Source of the DNA: JAQVSH01 sp964451605
Lineage (GTDB): Bacteria > Bacteroidota > Bacteroidia > Bacteroidales > UBA4181
Length of the DNA stretch: 34,429 bases
Assembly: GCA_964451605.1 (NCBI GenBank)
Contig: CAYVJA010000027.1
Coordinates: 1 to 34,429 of the forward strand
Direction of reading: 5' to 3'
Shown here in pieces: positions 16,284-25,900 of the stretch; position 1 is the first letter of the stretch, and every line of letters begins with the position of its first letter. Under the pieces are notes generated by a model. It was not told the DNA's origin, did no database searches, and worked only from the letters and a program-made list of their open reading frames with translations. Made by a program: the position numbers and the translations under genes.

Positions 16284-18143
16284 ATGCAATCGATCGAACT
16301 TCTGGCGCCTGCCAAAGATGCCGAAACCGGCATTCTGGCCATCAACCACGGTGCCGATGCCGTGTATATCGGTGCGTCCGGTTTCAGCGCCAGAGCGGCC
16401 GCGGGATGTACCGTACAGGATATTGCCAGACTGATTCAATATGCCCGCCCTTTTGGGGCTAAGGTCTATGTGGCGTTAAACACGTTGCTTTTCAATCAGG
16501 AATTCGAGGAAGTCATTGCCCTTATTGAGGCCCTTTACCAGGAGGGAGCAGATGCCCTGATTATTCAGGATCCGGGATTACTGGAATGCAATTTGCCTCC
16601 CATAGCTCTCCATGCCAGCACCCAAATGCACAACCACACGCCCGAAAAGGTTGCTTTTTTGGCTTCTTCGGGGTTTTCACGCGTTGTACTTGCCCGGGAA
16701 CTATCGCTAAAGGAGATAGGAGCAATCCATACACATTGTCCCGCAATTGAGCTGGAATGTTTTGTACATGGCTCGTTATGTGTATCATACAGCGGCCAAT
16801 GCTATATGAGTCAAGCCATTGTACAAAGGAGTGCCAACAGGGGCGTATGTGCGCAACCGTGTCGTTCGGCCTACAATCTGCTGGATAGCCGGGGAGATAT
16901 GCTGATTCGCAACAGACACCTGCTCTCCATCAAAGATCTAAACCGGAGTGCCTATCTTTCGGAATTAATCGATAACGGCATCAGCTCTTTCAAAATTGAA
17001 GGAAGGCTTAAAGATGCTGCTTATGTAAAAAATATCACTGCATTCTACCGAACCCGACTCGACGAGATTCTGGAGGGAAGAGCGGATTGTAAAAAAGCTT
17101 CCGCAGGCACCTCGATTTTCTCCTTCACCCCCGATCCGGAACGAACCTTTAACCGGGGCTATACCGACTACTTCCTGAAACAGCGCGAAAAGTGCGGCAC
17201 TCCGGCCACCCAGAAGTCGGTGGGAAAACCCCTGGGCACTGTGGTACGGAAAAGAGGCCGTGAGTTGATGGTCGACACCTCTCTTCTGCTGAATAACGGC
17301 GATGGAATCTGTTATATCGATGCATCGGGTCAACTCGACGGGTTTCTGGTGAACCGCACAGAAGGTTTTTGGATTCTTCCCGGTAAAGCGGTTGATATAG
17401 CGGTAGGAACAACGCTCTATCGAAATCACGATCATCAATTCTACCGCCAGCTTTCGGGCGAAACTGCGCGCCGGACTCTCGCCATACAGATGCGGCTTTA
17501 CACCGAAGCTGAGAGCTGTTGGCTCGAGGCAACCGACGAACGGGGCTTTCGTGCCACTGTCTCTTCGGATATACCCTTTACCCCGGCACGTAACAGTGAA
17601 TTGGCAAAACGTCAACTTTCAGAACAGCTCGGGAAACTGGGCGATACGCCCTATCACGCGGGCGAAATTCTTATCGACTGCCCGGAGATACCCTTTCTTT
17701 CCATCTCGGTCATCAACCGGATGCGGCGCGAAGTAACCGAAGCAGTCATGGCAAACAGCCGCGATACCCGCCCGGCTTCGAAAAAGCCCGTACAGACCGA
17801 CCCCGCGAATCATCCCTATCCGGAGAAAAGCCTTTCGTTCGAAGGGAATATCCTGAACAGCAGGGCTGAACATTTTTACACTACACATGGAGTCGAATTG
17901 ATTGAACCCGGCTTCGAAGCACAAGACAACTATACCGGGAAGAGGGTTATGACCACCCGTCACTGTTTGAAATATGAATTTGGGCAATGTCCCCGCCATC
18001 CTGTTTCCGATGCTACAGAGGGCTCTTCCGACGGGGATAACCGGTGGAGAGAGCCACTCTTTCTACAAAATGGTTCTGCCACCTACCGGTTGCATTTCGA
18101 CTGCAAACGATGTGTAATGGAGATCTATCTCGAAACCTTATGA
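16284..18143 (+). CDS. U32 family protein, RlhA-like (23S rRNA hydroxycytidine type)
   Basis: 619 residues. The N-terminal U32 domain begins IELLAPAKDAETGILAINHG and contains QDPGLLE, LHASTQMHNH, LARELSL, the signature ELECFVHGSLCVSYSGQC, and CAQPCRSAYNL with conserved cysteines; KIEGRLKDAAYV closes it. A middle region resembles DUF3656, and the C-terminus has TTRHCLKYEFGQCPRH and FDCKRCVMEIY. This layout and length match E. coli RlhA, which hydroxylates a 23S rRNA cytidine, better than the shorter TrhP. ATG 16284 was chosen because the family motif begins three residues later; the upstream extension is spurious. Its stop overlaps the methyltransferase start (ATGA). Confidence 0.85.
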   Translation: MQSIELLAPAKDAETGILAINHGADAVYIGASGFSARAAAGCTVQDIARLIQYARPFGAKVYVALNTLLFNQEFEEVIALIEALYQEGADALIIQDPGLLECNLPPIALHASTQMHNHTPEKVAFLASSGFSRVVLARELSLKEIGAIHTHCPAIELECFVHGSLCVSYSGQCYMSQAIVQRSANRGVCAQPCRSAYNLLDSRGDMLIRNRHLLSIKDLNRSAYLSELIDNGISSFKIEGRLKDAAYVKNITAFYRTRLDEILEGRADCKKASAGTSIFSFTPDPERTFNRGYTDYFLKQREKCGTPATQKSVGKPLGTVVRKRGRELMVDTSLLLNNGDGICYIDASGQLDGFLVNRTEGFWILPGKAVDIAVGTTLYRNHDHQFYRQLSGETARRTLAIQMRLYTEAESCWLEATDERGFRATVSSDIPFTPARNSELAKRQLSEQLGKLGDTPYHAGEILIDCPEIPFLSISVINRMRREVTEAVMANSRDTRPASKKPVQTDPANHPYPEKSLSFEGNILNSRAEHFYTTHGVELIEPGFEAQDNYTGKRVMTTRHCLKYEFGQCPRHPVSDATEGSSDGDNRWREPLFLQNGSATYRLHFDCKRCVMEIYLETL

Positions 18144-19045
18144 GTACAGCACTAACCCCTTCGCACTGGAAAGATTACGAACTGATCGACAGTGGAAACT
18201 TCGAAAAACTGGAACGATTCGGCTCATGGATTCTGGCTCGCCCCGAACCCCAGGCTCTTTGGGATAAGCACCTTTCGGAAGAGGAGTGGGAGCGCCTTGC
18301 CCACGGTTGGTTTCGAAGGACCGCAAAAACAAAGGGGGGGGCCGATGCCGATTCGGAGCGCGGATCGTGGTCGTTACGCAAAGGGGTTCCGGAACAGTGG
18401 TACGTGCAATACCGTTCCGAACGGCTCTCGTTGCGGTTCCGAATGGGACTTACCGCCTTTAAACACGTAGGACTCTTCCCCGAACAGGCGGGAAACTGGG
18501 AATATATTGCCGAACAAATTGCGGCACTCCACACCCCTGAAGTACCCCGGGTACTGAATCTCTTTGCCTATACAGGAGGCGCCTCTTTGGCTGCCCGTGC
18601 CGCAGGAGCCGAGGTAACACACGTCGATTCGGTACGACAGGTCATCTCGTGGGGGCGGGAAAACATGGAAGCCAGCGGTTTACAGGATATCCGGTGGGTG
18701 GTTGAAGATGCCGTCAAGTTTGTACAGCGAGAAGTCCGACGGGGAAAGGTGTATCAGGGAATTATTCTGGATCCTCCGGCCTACGGGCGCGGCCCCGAGG
18801 GCGAAAAGTGGGTATTGGAGGAGCAGCTGAACCGACTGTTAAAAGATTGCATGGTGCTTCTGGACAGAAAACAGGGTTTTCTGGTACTCAATCTCTATTC
18901 AATGGGGTTCTCGGCACTGGTGGGAAAAAACCTTGTGCAAACCCTGTTTCCGGAAGCCCAAATTGACTGTGGAGAGTTCTTTATGCCCGACCGTGGAGGC
19001 CGAAAACTCCCATTGGGAATCTACGTGCGCTTTTGCAAGAAATAG
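18140..19045 (+). CDS. COG1092-type SAM-dependent methyltransferase (RlmI-like)
   Basis: 301 residues. Motif I VLNLFAYTGGASLAARAAGA (about residues 136-155), THVDSVRQVISWGRENMEASG for SAM ribose binding, and catalytic DPPAYGRGPEGEKW around residue 209 are those of class I Rossmann methyltransferases related to RlmI/RlmK, which modify 23S rRNA. There is no N-terminal PUA domain as in E. coli RlmI. The start ATG overlaps the U32 stop by four bases, so translation is likely coupled. A tract of eight G (18334-18341) in the N-terminal third is a possible slippage point. Target base unknown. Confidence 0.85.
   Translation: MSTALTPSHWKDYELIDSGNFEKLERFGSWILARPEPQALWDKHLSEEEWERLAHGWFRRTAKTKGGADADSERGSWSLRKGVPEQWYVQYRSERLSLRFRMGLTAFKHVGLFPEQAGNWEYIAEQIAALHTPEVPRVLNLFAYTGGASLAARAAGAEVTHVDSVRQVISWGRENMEASGLQDIRWVVEDAVKFVQREVRRGKVYQGIILDPPAYGRGPEGEKWVLEEQLNRLLKDCMVLLDRKQGFLVLNLYSMGFSALVGKNLVQTLFPEAQIDCGEFFMPDRGGRKLPLGIYVRFCKK
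18334..18341 (+). repeat. G8 homopolymer tract in methyltransferase gene
   Basis: Eight consecutive G encode Lys-Gly-Gly-Ala near residue 65. An indel here would abolish the catalytic domain. Confidence 0.9.
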
Positions 19046-19048
19046 CAC

Positions 19049-19056
19049 TATCTTTG
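19049..19056 (+). promoter_or_regulatory. Bacteroidetes -7 element for nagB
   Basis: TATCTTTG is an exact TAnnTTTG match just after the methyltransferase stop codon, 45 bases before the nagB ATG. No -33 element is clear. Confidence 0.5.
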
Positions 19057-19083
19057 CCTAAACCACTGAGCAATAGAAATAAC

Positions 19084-19095
19084 TTCTAATTAGAA
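19084..19095. promoter_or_regulatory. 12-bp palindrome in nagB leader
   Basis: TTCTAATTAGAA is a perfect palindrome six bases before the nagB ATG and downstream of the predicted transcription start. It could be a repressor site or reduce ribosome access. Confidence 0.4.
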
Positions 19096-19101
19096 TAGCA
19101 T

Positions 19102-19893
19102 ATGAGACTCATTATCCAACCCGATTACACCCGTATCTCCGTCTGGACGGCTGCCTACATTGCAAAAAAGATTAATCAGTTTAAACCCACAGCCGGGCGT
19201 CCTTTTGTATTGGGTCTTCCCACCGGATCGACACCTATGGGCACCTATCAGGAGTTAATCCGCTATTACCAGGAGGGGTCCCTGTCGTTCAAAAACGTGG
19301 TTACTTTTAATATGGATGAATACGTGGGTATTCCCGAAGAACATCCCGAGAGTTACCACTCTTTTATGTGGACCCACTTTTTCCAGCATATCGATATCCC
19401 GAAAGAGAATGTCAACCTCCTGAACGGGAATGCTTCCGATCTCGAAGCCGAATGTCTCCGTTACGAAGAGAAGATGAAAAGTTTCGGGCAGGTACACCTG
19501 TTTATGGGTGGCATAGGACCCGACGGACACATCGCCTTTAATGAGCCCGGCTCATCGCTCACCTCACGTACCCGTGTAAAAACGCTTACACAAGACACCA
19601 TCCTGGCCAACTCGCGCTTTTTTGAAAACAATGTAAATCTGGTGCCGAAAACGGCGCTTACGGTTGGGGTTGGAACGGTTATGGATGCTCAGGAGGTGTT
19701 AATCATTGTGAACGGCCACCATAAGGCGCGTGCCTTGAAGCATGCGGTTGAAGGATCGGTTACCCAGATGTGGACCATTTCGGTATTACAACTCCACCCC
19801 AGAGGAATCATTGTGTGCGACGAGGCAGCCACCTCCGAATTAACGGTGGGTACCTACAAGTACTTTAAAGATATCGAGTCGGCCAATCTGTAG
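19102..19893 (+). CDS. nagB: Glucosamine-6-phosphate deaminase
   Basis: Converts glucosamine 6-phosphate to fructose 6-phosphate and ammonia, feeding amino sugars into glycolysis. 263 residues, close to the E. coli length. Visible: LGLPTGSTPMGTYQELI (phosphate loop), FNMDEYVGI with the catalytic Asp, GGIGPDGHIAFNEPGSSL with the catalytic His/Glu pair, and VNGHHKARAL. No C-terminal extension. It has its own -7 element and a leader palindrome, and it ends 20 bases before the end of the convergent GH43 gene. No nagA or transporter gene is adjacent. Confidence 0.97.
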   Translation: MRLIIQPDYTRISVWTAAYIAKKINQFKPTAGRPFVLGLPTGSTPMGTYQELIRYYQEGSLSFKNVVTFNMDEYVGIPEEHPESYHSFMWTHFFQHIDIPKENVNLLNGNASDLEAECLRYEEKMKSFGQVHLFMGGIGPDGHIAFNEPGSSLTSRTRVKTLTQDTILANSRFFENNVNLVPKTALTVGVGTVMDAQEVLIIVNGHHKARALKHAVEGSVTQMWTISVLQLHPRGIIVCDEAATSELTVGTYKYFKDIESANL

Positions 19894-19913
19894 CCTCTTC
19901 GCGGAAAGGGAAA

Positions 19914-21044
19914 TTATTTGAAGATAGAGAAGTCCCACTCGTCGAACCACTTCAACACGGGTTTTCCCTCCTCAAAAAGGATGGGAAGCCAGATGTAGCG
20001 GGCATCGATCGGGTTCCGGGGTGTCCATCTGTCGGCCATAAAGATGAAGGCATCTTTTTTCATTCCCTGAATCTTTAGAATATAGGTCGACTGCGACCGG
20101 AAAGTCAGGTCGGAACCCTCGCCCACACAGGGATTTCCCAGATAGGTCCACTCTCCCATCATGGAGTCGGCAGTTAAGAGTCGTGCGGCATTCGGATCCC
20201 ATCCCGTACAACCGGAGGTAATCATAAAATACTTCCCGTCTTTCTTGAAAAGGGAGGGTGCTTCGTTGTGACCCCCGGGCTGGACCCTGATATACCGCCC
20301 TGTATGGCCCAGGTAGTCGTCGGTAAGCTCGGCAATATTGAGCGTAAGATTCTCCTCCGAGGCAAAAATATGATAGGCTTTGCCGTTGTCATCTACATAA
20401 AGGGTCATATCACGGGCCATCTGCCCCCCCGCAAAATCGCGACGCGTAAAGAGGCCCCTGTTCACAGCTGCCCTCCACTCGTTGCTCCAGTCTTTGGCAA
20501 AACCAGGTTTTAGGGTATCCTTTCTTTCGGCCTCCGACATATTCAGAGGCCAGACTCCGGGATTGGGCCGGCCCGAGCGAAGATAGGTGTAGGGACCCTC
20601 CACCTTGTCGGCAACTGCCACTGCCGAACGGGCGGCATTATATCCCTGGCCCTTCAGTTCCAGATGAAACCACATGACAAACTTCCCGGTTTTGGCATTG
20701 TAGATAACCTTGGGTCTCTCTATCACCGAACCGACAGTAATTTCATGGTTAGGATCGTCGGTCACAACCGTTAAGGCCACGCCTTTGTAGGTCCAGTTCA
20801 TCAAATCCTTCGAAGAATAGCAGGTAACGCCCACCAAAGCAGCACTCGACCGTTCGCTCTTGTGTTCGCCAAACCAGTAATAGGTGCCTTCATGAAACAG
20901 AATGCCTCCCCCGTGCGCATTAATATGGATGCCTCTGTCGTCGGGCCAGATTTCCCCCGGTTTGATGGTTTTTACATCACCGGCAAGTAAAGGTTGCATG
21001 GCAGAAGCCAGGAAGATAAGGATAGTGAAAAGTGTTGTTTTCAT
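19914..21044 (-). CDS. Secreted glycoside hydrolase family 43 protein
   Basis: 376 residues with a signal peptide (about residues 1-21, ASAMQPLLAG). Five-bladed propeller features: AHGGGILFHEGTYYWFGEHKS near the N-terminus, VIERPKVIYNAKTGKFVMWFHLE (acidic residue position in blade 3), HIFASEENLTLNIAELTDDY (predicted acid Glu), APSLFKKDGKYFMITSGCTGW. The usual catalytic-base motif ADP of GH43 is replaced by AHGGG. That is typical of the subgroup of exo-1,3-galactanases and their relatives. Likely exo-acting on side-chain galactose, arabinose or related sugars in the periplasm; substrate is inferred. It stands alone, not in a SusC/D locus. Confidence 0.85.
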   Translation of the reverse strand: MKTTLFTILIFLASAMQPLLAGDVKTIKPGEIWPDDRGIHINAHGGGILFHEGTYYWFGEHKSERSSAALVGVTCYSSKDLMNWTYKGVALTVVTDDPNHEITVGSVIERPKVIYNAKTGKFVMWFHLELKGQGYNAARSAVAVADKVEGPYTYLRSGRPNPGVWPLNMSEAERKDTLKPGFAKDWSNEWRAAVNRGLFTRRDFAGGQMARDMTLYVDDNGKAYHIFASEENLTLNIAELTDDYLGHTGRYIRVQPGGHNEAPSLFKKDGKYFMITSGCTGWDPNAARLLTADSMMGEWTYLGNPCVGEGSDLTFRSQSTYILKIQGMKKDAFIFMADRWTPRNPIDARYIWLPILFEEGKPVLKWFDEWDFSIFK

Positions 21045-21085
21045 AAGACGAACGGGACTGGTTATTTGTGCAATTTATCAAAAAG

Positions 21086-21107
21086 TGCGAATTTTATTAG
21101 CTTCGCA
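21086..21107. promoter_or_regulatory. Inverted repeat between GH43 and creatininase genes
   Basis: TGCGAA (21086-21091) and TTCGCA (21102-21107) are perfect inverted arms separated by ten bases, in the 105-base divergent spacer. Candidate operator shared by the two genes. Confidence 0.4.
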
Positions 21108-21149
21108 GTGGGTTTCCCCATAATTTTATACAAAAATCACATCTGCGAT

Positions 21150-21929
21150 ATGCCATCAACTCCCAGCCCCTTCAATCTAAGTCAATGCAACTACGGTACT
21201 GTGCGTAACCAGCTCTATTCTCTGGCCGTTTTGCCCTGGGGTGCTACCGAACCTCACAACTACCATCTGCCCTACCTTACCGATTCTATTCTTTCGGCCG
21301 CTCTGGCCGCCGATGCCGCTCAGGATGCCTTCGAAAAAAGCCGGGCCCGCTGTATGGTATTGCCTCCGGTATGGCTGGGTCAGCAAAACCCGGGTCAGAC
21401 AAATCGTCCCTTCTGCCTTCATGCCCGGTACGAAACCCAGAAAGCCATCCTTACCGATATTGTTTCGGCTCTCCAAATACAAGGCATACAGAAGCTGGTG
21501 ATTGTAAACGGACACGGGGGTAACAGCTTTAAACCCATGATTCGCGATCTGGCCCTTCTCTTTCCCCACTTTTTGATTGCGCTTTGCGACTATTTCGCCC
21601 TCGAAAAAAAAGCCCAGGCAGCCATCTTCGAAGAAGAAGACAACCATGCCGGAGAGATGGAAACCTCGCTGATGCTCTATTATCGACCCGACCTTGTGCA
21701 GATGGAGATGGCCGGTGATGGCAGTTCCAAGCCCTTTGCACTATCCTCCCTCAACGACCAGACCGCCTGGATTCCGCGTAACTGGGAGAAGGTCACTGCC
21801 GATACCGGTATTGGCAATCCGGCGAAAGCGACAGCAGAGAAAGGGGAAAGATTTCGCGCCATTGTGGTAGCAAAACTGTCGCAACTCTTTTCAGAACTGT
21901 CTCATAACGAGCCCTATCTTCCTGAATAA
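21150..21929 (+). CDS. Creatininase family amidohydrolase
   Basis: 259 residues, cytosolic. Family motifs: LPWGATEPHNYHLPYLTDS near residue 30 (metal-binding Glu, His, Asp), VLPPVWLGQQ, LVIVNGHGGNSFKPMIRDL (metal His), and EDNHAGEMETSLMLYY (metal Glu). The family includes creatininase, the riboflavin/F420 pathway deformylase ArfB and MftE peptidase; here the substrate is not known. ATG 21150 was chosen because the longer reading from 20994 would overlap the GH43 gene and precede the divergent spacer. The nucleoside hydrolase follows after 29 bases, which suggests one transcript. Confidence 0.85.
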   Translation: MPSTPSPFNLSQCNYGTVRNQLYSLAVLPWGATEPHNYHLPYLTDSILSAALAADAAQDAFEKSRARCMVLPPVWLGQQNPGQTNRPFCLHARYETQKAILTDIVSALQIQGIQKLVIVNGHGGNSFKPMIRDLALLFPHFLIALCDYFALEKKAQAAIFEEEDNHAGEMETSLMLYYRPDLVQMEMAGDGSSKPFALSSLNDQTAWIPRNWEKVTADTGIGNPAKATAEKGERFRAIVVAKLSQLFSELSHNEPYLPE

Positions 21930-21958
21930 CCCTCCTACTCTCCCTAACAGTAACCCAT

Positions 21959-22975
21959 ATGAACCCACTCCGCTCAATTGCAACGATTTCCCGCCTGGTG
22001 TGTGGAATTCTGCTTATTTCGTTCCTTTTTCTCACCGGTGCAGATTGTCATGCTGCCCCCAAAATACGCATCATCTTCGATACCGATATGGGTCCCGATT
22101 ATGATGATGTGGGGGCTCTCGCCATGCTTCATGTATTGGCCGACAAAAAAGAGGCTATTTTATTGGGCACCATTGCCAGCAACCGGCACGAAAAGGTGGT
22201 GCCCTGCATTGGGGTAATTAACACCTGGTTTGGGCGCCCCACACTGGCCATTGGAGGGCCTACAACCGACGGGCCTTATCTCACTTCGGGCCATAAAAAG
22301 CGTTGGACCGACGTTCTTCCGGCGCAATATCCGCATCCGATAGCCGAAGGAAAAGAGATTGCCGATGCCGTAGAGCTCTACCGCTTTTTGTTGTCGCAAA
22401 GTGCATCCGAAAGTGTGGTGATTGTCAGCGTGGGTTTTATGACCAATCTTTCGGCACTGCTCCGCTCCGAACCCGACAAATTCAGCCCGCTCACCGGTCT
22501 TGAACTGGTTCAGCAAAAGGTGGCTCTCTGGGTGGCAATGGCCGGAAAGTTTCCCTCCGGGAAAGAGTTTAATATTGAGACAGATGCCTATGCGGCTGCC
22601 TATGCAATAGAAAACTGGCCCGGAGAGATTCTCTTCAGCGGATTCGAAATAGGCGAGAAGGTGCTGACAGGCAAAAGGGTGATCAGCGAACCCAACTTTT
22701 CCGGGCCTGTGCGCGACACCTATACCCTTTGTATGAACGAAGGCGATAAGGAGGGCAGGCCCAGCTGGGATCAGACCGCCGTGCTCGCAGCCGTCAGGGG
22801 CATTTCGCCATGGTTCGGCTCGGAACGGGGTACTATGCGAGTCTTACAGGACGGGACTAATCAGTGGCAGGCAGACCCCTCCGGAAAGCATACGCGGCTG
22901 TTGCCGCGTATGCCTTCGGAAGAGTTGGCTCAGGTAATCGAGGAGCTGATGGTTACCCCGCCCAAAGGGCGATAA
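21959..22975 (+). CDS. Secreted nucleoside hydrolase family protein
   Basis: 338 residues. A signal peptide (FLFLTGADCHAA) is followed by the calcium-binding nucleoside hydrolase start IIFDTDMGPDYDDVGAL, a variant of the DTDxGxDD motif. VIVSVGFMTNLSALL is the second conserved block, and EFNIETDAYAAAYAIENW the third (usually EFN.xxDPEAA). The Asp in WDQTAVLAAV near residue 275 fits the final metal ligand. Expected reaction: cleaving ribonucleosides to base and ribose, in the periplasm. The substrate could also be a non-nucleoside glycoside. The 3' end carries a short hairpin, and the convergent RND operon ends five bases further. Confidence 0.85.
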   Translation: MNPLRSIATISRLVCGILLISFLFLTGADCHAAPKIRIIFDTDMGPDYDDVGALAMLHVLADKKEAILLGTIASNRHEKVVPCIGVINTWFGRPTLAIGGPTTDGPYLTSGHKKRWTDVLPAQYPHPIAEGKEIADAVELYRFLLSQSASESVVIVSVGFMTNLSALLRSEPDKFSPLTGLELVQQKVALWVAMAGKFPSGKEFNIETDAYAAAYAIENWPGEILFSGFEIGEKVLTGKRVISEPNFSGPVRDTYTLCMNEGDKEGRPSWDQTAVLAAVRGISPWFGSERGTMRVLQDGTNQWQADPSGKHTRLLPRMPSEELAQVIEELMVTPPKGR

Positions 22976-22980
22976 TCCTT

Positions 22981-25900
22981 CTAGAGCGAACGGGTTGTAT
23001 GCCCCACAGTCCGGTGAAACCGAAGGAAGAAGCTGTGTACCACAAAATACATTACCGGTATCAGAATCAGCGTCAGGAAGGTGGCAAAGGATAACCCATA
23101 GATGATGGCCCAGGCAAGCGGACCGAAAAACATCATATTCTCTCCGCCAAAATGGAGATGCGGGTTAAATGAGGTAAGTAACGATGCAAAATCGATATTC
23201 ATTCCAATAGCTAAAGGAATCAGCCCCAAAATGGTGGCTATCGCAGTAAGCAACACCGGAGTGATTCGGGTTTTCCCCGCCATTACAATGGCATCGCGTG
23301 TTTTATACCCCTGCGACTTAAGCACTTCGGTAAATTCTACCAACAGAATGCCGTTACGTATTACGATACCTGCCAACGCAACCACACCCATTCCTGTCAT
23401 AATGATGGAGATGGGTTTCCCGAAAATTATAAAGCCCAACAACACACCGATTAAGCTGAAAATAATCTCACTCAGAATGATCAGGGGCTTCGACAGCGAG
23501 TTAAACTGGGTAATAAGGATAAACAAGATCATAAAGATGGTTATAATCATGGCGTTCCCCATAAAAGCAGTGGTTTCGGCCTGATCTTCCTGTTCGCCGG
23601 TAATCTCTATCGATATACCCTGGGGGATATCGAACGAGGGCAAAGCGGCCCTGATGGAGGCATTGATCTCGTTGGCATTGTACCCATCGAGCACCTTCGA
23701 CGAGAGGGTAATTACCCGTTTCTCATCGAGCCGTTGAATAGACCCGTACGAATTCTGGTATTTCACACTGGCCACCGACGAGATAGGCACCTGGTGAACC
23801 ACTCCCGAACTCATGGCGCGATAGGTGATACTGGTCTCCATAAGCGCATCGAGATCTTCTCGCTGCTCTTTACGATATCGAACCATGATGGGATATTGAT
23901 CTTCGCCGTCGCGAAACTGACTCACCTCTTTCCCATAGATGGCCGATCGAAACTCCATACCCACCTGTCCGGCTGTGATTCCCTGATAGTTGGCCTTTTC
24001 CCGATCGAGTTCGATCACAATTTCGGGCTTGGTCTCTTCGAAATCCATCTTCAGATTCTCAATTCCCTCAATACCCAACGAATCAATCAGAAAGGTAGTC
24101 AGGCGTTTGGCCGTCTCTACCATCTCGGGAATCTCTTCGCCGGCTATCTCAATATTAACCGGTTCGCCGGTAGGCGGACCCCCTTCATCTTTTGCAACAG
24201 TAATAGAGGCTCCGGGCACCCCCCTCAAAGCCTCGCGAAGCGGATTCATATAGGAGGAAGTTGAGGGGCCCACTCGTTTTGCATACTCCACGAAATTAAT
24301 GGAGATCTTGCTCTTATTCAACACTTTGATTCCTCCGTCGAAAGAGCTCTCCGAGGCACCTAAAGCCACATTGGCCACAATCGATTCCACATCGGGATTG
24401 TTTTCGCCCAACACACTCACCACCTGCTTTTCGAAATACTTGGTAATTGTATCGGTGATCTCCACATCGGTACCTTCAGGCATTTTCAGATAGACCATAA
24501 TTGTGGTAGGATCGGAGTCCGGGAAAAAGAGCACTTTGGGCTGGGCTATTCCGGTAATCACAAAGGTGGCAATCAGAAGAACGAAGGTTCCCCACAAGGT
24601 GTAATAGGGTCGCGAACCCACCAGAACATAGCGTAACAGCCGTTCGTAGTGATCGAGCAGCCAGGGCAGGAAATGGACCTGAAACGAGTGAATCCAGCGA
24701 TAACCCCACAGATTGTACAAGACAAAGATCAGCGCCAACAGTGCCAGCAAATTGGCCATCATAAAGGTGCCGGTGAGATAAAAAGGAATGGAAGCCACTA
24801 AAATCAGGGCTGCCCTACGGAACATCTTGCGGGCATACCCCTCTCCACGGCTATCGGCATCCTCGCGTGCGGTCATAAACGAAACGGCAAATACCGGATT
24901 TATGATATACGCTACAATCAACGAAGCGGTAAGCGTGATAATTACGGTAACGGGAATAAAAATCATAAACTGCCCGACAACACCCGGCCAGAAACAGAGC
25001 GGGACAAAGGGAGCCAGGGTGGTAAGTGTTCCCGAAAGAATGGGAACAAAAATTTCGCCTGCCGCCATCTTTGCAGCAGTGGCTATCGACAAAGCTCCGT
25101 TGGCCTTGTGGAAAATCCGGTGGGTATTCTCTACCACCACAATGGCATCGTCTACCACAATCCCCAAAGCAAAAATAAAAGAGAACATCACCAGCATATT
25201 CATGGTAAACCCAATCATGGGGAGTACCATATAGGCAATGGCCATAGAGAGGGGAACCGCCAGCCCCACAAAAATGGCATTGGTCATTCCCATAAAGAAC
25301 ATAAGCACCAGCGAAACCAAAATAAATCCAAGAATAATGGTATTATTCAGCTCGTTAAGGATAGATCGGGTGTAATACGACTGGTCGCCGGTAAATACCA
25401 CAGCCAAATCTTTCGGATAGCGCGAGGTCTTCAGATCGTCCATGATGGCCTTAATCTTATCGGAGGCATCAAGCAGGTTAGATCCCGATTTCTTGATGAT
25501 ATTGAGGGTAACCACGTTTTTCCCGTTCAGACGGGAAAAGTTATCCTGTTCGGCGTACCAGTCGGCCACATCGGCCACATCGCGCAAAGCCACCAAGGCT
25601 CCGGTAGTACTCCCGATCATCAGATTCCGGATGGTCTCCATATCCTTAAATTCGCCCACAACCCTGAGCGAGCGGGCCATACCGTCCATCTTCATGTTTC
25701 CGCCCGCCACGGTAAGATTCTCTGCCGACAGCGCCATCTCAATGTCCGAAAAGGTGAGCCCGGCAGCCCGCATCTTGAACATATCCACATTCACCTGGAT
25801 CTCACGATCGAGAGCACCTACAATATCTACCCGGTTAATTTCGGGGAGGCTCTCTATCCGGTCTTCGGCCTCTTCGGCATATTTTTTCAGGGTAACCAGA

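Noticed and set aside
20424..20430. C7 run in the GH43 gene
   Set aside because: Seven bases is too common a length in this sequence to suggest a switch.
22959..22971. CGCCC-AAA-GGGCG hairpin at the end of the nucleoside hydrolase gene
   Set aside because: There is no T-run on either strand and it lies inside the coding sequence, so it is not called a terminator.
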